A stretch of 64,000 nt of DNA from an uncultured Roseibium sp. (lineage in GTDB: Bacteria; Pseudomonadota; Alphaproteobacteria; Rhizobiales; Stappiaceae): NCBI RefSeq assembly GCF_963669205.1, contig NZ_OY769915.1:4190001-4254000 (forward strand), read 5' to 3'. This document shows positions 62,588 to 64,000 of the stretch, piece after piece. The notes beneath the pieces were generated by a model. That model did no database searches. It was given only the letters and a program-made list of their open reading frames with translations, and had not been told where the DNA came from. Position numbers and translations under genes: made by a program. Position 1 is the first letter of the stretch, and every line of letters begins with the position of its first letter.

Positions 62588-64000
62588 TTAATAGGAAATC
62601 TCAATCGGTTCATCCCCCTTGCCGAAGCGCGGCATCACTCCGAGCATCGGCGCTGACCGTCTCACGATCGCTCCGACCATCGGCGCCGCGTTCAGTCCCG
62701 CGGTCGCCCCGATGCCCTTGCGCTCGGGTTTGGGTTCGTCAAGCACCACGAGAACAACGTATCTCGGGTCATCCATCGGAAAGGCGGAGAGGAACGAATT
62801 CCGTCGCTTGTTGCTGACATAACGGCCGTTTTCAATCTTTTCCGCTGTCCCGGTCTTGCCGCCGACCGTGTATCCGGGAACATCCGCGCGGCGGCCGGAT
62901 CCGTTGAGGACATTCAGACGGAACAGGTACCGCATCATGCGGCTCACATCCGGAGAAATAACCTGTTTTCCAACAGCTTGCGCCTGCTCCTGGGACCTTG
63001 GCAGGAAGGTCGGCGGAAGCAGTTTGCCACCGTTGACGACCGCGGCCGCAGCCACCGCCGTCTGCATCGGAGTGACCGACAGGCCATGGCCGAACGAGAT
63101 GGTCATGGCCGCCAGCTCATTCCACTTCGGAGGCAGTAGCGGAGCAGCGTTTTCGGGCAGTTCCGTGCTCAAACGCTTTGTCAGGTGAAGCCGCTCGAGG
63201 AACTCCTTCTGCCGTGAAACTCCGGTCGCCAGCATCATCTTCGCGGTGCCGATATTGGACGAATAGATGAAAATCTCGGGTACCGAGAGGATCCGGTTTT
63301 TCCCGTGGAAATCGGAAATCGTCCGGCCTGCGGCACGAATCGGGCGCGTCGCATCGAAGCTGTCGTTGATGGAAACGGCCCCGGAATCGAGCGCCATCGC
63401 GGTTGTGAACGCCTTGAACACAGAGCCCATCTCGAAAACGCCTCCGGTCGCCCGGTTCAGGCGGTCCCGTTCAAGCGCCTGTGCGCGATCGTTCGGATCG
63501 TAGTCCGGCAAGGAAGACATGGCGACCACTTCGCCTGTCTTGGCATCCAGGACAATGCCGGCCGCGGCAATCGCGCGGTAGCGCTCCATCGCCTTGACCA
63601 GTTCGTCGCGCACCACGTGCTGCACGCGCAGATCCACGGAAAGCCTGACCGGCTCCATCGACTTGTCAGACGCGAAACCAAGCGACTGCAGATCGGCCAG
63701 CCACTCGTCGTCGATATGCTTTTCGATGCCGGCGAGGCCCTGATTGTCGACATTCACCGACCCGACAATGTGCCCCGCTGTCGGACCACCCGGGTAGAAC
63801 CTCTGGTTTTCGGAAAGAAAGCCGATACCGGGCAAACCGAGATTGTGAACCTCATCGGCCTTTTGCGGCGTCATTTCACGCTTCAGCCAGACGAACCCGG
63901 CGCCGCTCTCAAGGCGCCGCCGTACCACCTGCTCGTCGAGCTCCGGAAGCGCCCGGATCAGACCCTCGACTGCTTCGTCGACGTCAATGATCCGGCGCGG
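62588..64000 (-). CDS. ftsI: Peptidoglycan transpeptidase FtsI (PBP3), N-terminus beyond the window
   Basis: The frame is open to the right edge, where it reads PRRIIDVDEAVEGLIRALPE. The 470 residues seen cover the pedestal domain and the whole transpeptidase: catalytic S-x-x-K is SVFK in EMGSVFKAFTTAMAL, SSN is in YSSNIGTAKM, and KTGT is in VGGKTGTAEK. It cross-links septal peptidoglycan with FtsW. The missing N-terminus should hold the membrane helix. It heads the visible dcw run; ftsL and mraW/mraZ would lie beyond. Confidence 0.96.
   Translation of the reverse strand, partial: PRRIIDVDEAVEGLIRALPELDEQVVRRRLESGAGFVWLKREMTPQKADEVHNLGLPGIGFLSENQRFYPGGPTAGHIVGSVNVDNQGLAGIEKHIDDEWLADLQSLGFASDKSMEPVRLSVDLRVQHVVRDELVKAMERYRAIAAAGIVLDAKTGEVVAMSSLPDYDPNDRAQALERDRLNRATGGVFEMGSVFKAFTTAMALDSGAVSINDSFDATRPIRAAGRTISDFHGKNRILSVPEIFIYSSNIGTAKMMLATGVSRQKEFLERLHLTKRLSTELPENAAPLLPPKWNELAAMTISFGHGLSVTPMQTAVAAAAVVNGGKLLPPTFLPRSQEQAQAVGKQVISPDVSRMMRYLFRLNVLNGSGRRADVPGYTVGGKTGTAEKIENGRYVSNKRRNSFLSAFPMDDPRYVVLVVLDEPKPERKGIGATAGLNAAPMVGAIVRRSAPMLGVMPRFGKGDEPIEISY

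Overview
The window is GC-rich chromosomal DNA from an alphaproteobacterium, most likely a Hyphomicrobiales (Rhizobiales) member close to the Stappiaceae (Roseibium/Labrenzia type). The grounds are a circularly permuted two-piece tmRNA gene, an SspB-alpha adaptor, the gene order thyA / folA / hflK / hflC / DUF2065 / degP / serB / miaA, an FtsZ with a long C-terminal linker, and families of short palindromic extragenic repeats. The genus is inferred from style and gene order, not from a search.

Layout. (1) 1-6.9 kb: a small-protein gene with a strong Shine-Dalgarno, a secreted delta-class carbonic anhydrase, leuA behind a leucine-rich leader peptide, a secreted unknown protein, a tautomerase/TetR divergent pair with three palindromic operators, and two GNAT acetyltransferases, one of which starts inside the inverted repeat of a MITE-like element. 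(2) 7.1-14.2 kb: miaA and serB diverge from overlapping start codons; then degP, DUF2065, hflC, hflK, an ElaA-like acetyltransferase and folA, all on the minus strand. (3) 14.2-20.1 kb: a repeat-rich accessory block (TfoX-N protein, DUF2461 protein, GIY-YIG nuclease, beta-lactamase-fold hydrolase, Tat-exported multicopper oxidase) separating folA from thyA. (4) 20.1-22.6 kb: thyA, permuted ssrA, sspB and two small genes. (5) 22.6-41 kb: a very large AsmA-family protein, an FAD-linked D-2-hydroxyacid dehydrogenase, a thioesterase, a ClC transporter, a Xaa-Pro aminopeptidase, a DUF1127 protein, prmA, a TPR protein, uvrD, a second GIY-YIG nuclease among repeats, and a NIT-domain chemoreceptor. 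(6) 41.2-64 kb: an almost gapless minus-strand division and cell wall (dcw) run in transcription order ftsI-murE-murF-mraY-murD-ftsW-murG-murC-murB-ddl-ftsQ-ftsA-ftsZ-lpxC-bamD-recN-ligA; ftsI is cut by the window edge.

How genes work together. The dcw run builds lipid II (MurB-F, MraY, MurG, Ddl) and the divisome (FtsI, FtsW, FtsQ, FtsA, FtsZ), followed by outer-membrane genes (LpxC, BamD) and DNA repair genes (RecN, LigA). ssrA and sspB act in one pathway: the tag added by tmRNA is bound by SspB and delivered to ClpXP. HflK/HflC and DegP form an envelope quality-control group, and ThyA/FolA share folate metabolism.

I see no CRISPR array, prophage, intact transposase or tRNA gene. The least ordinary signals are the leucine leader upstream of leuA, two MITE-like elements with clear terminal inverted repeats, composite palindromic repeats next to both GIY-YIG genes, and the three-operator tautomerase/TetR region.
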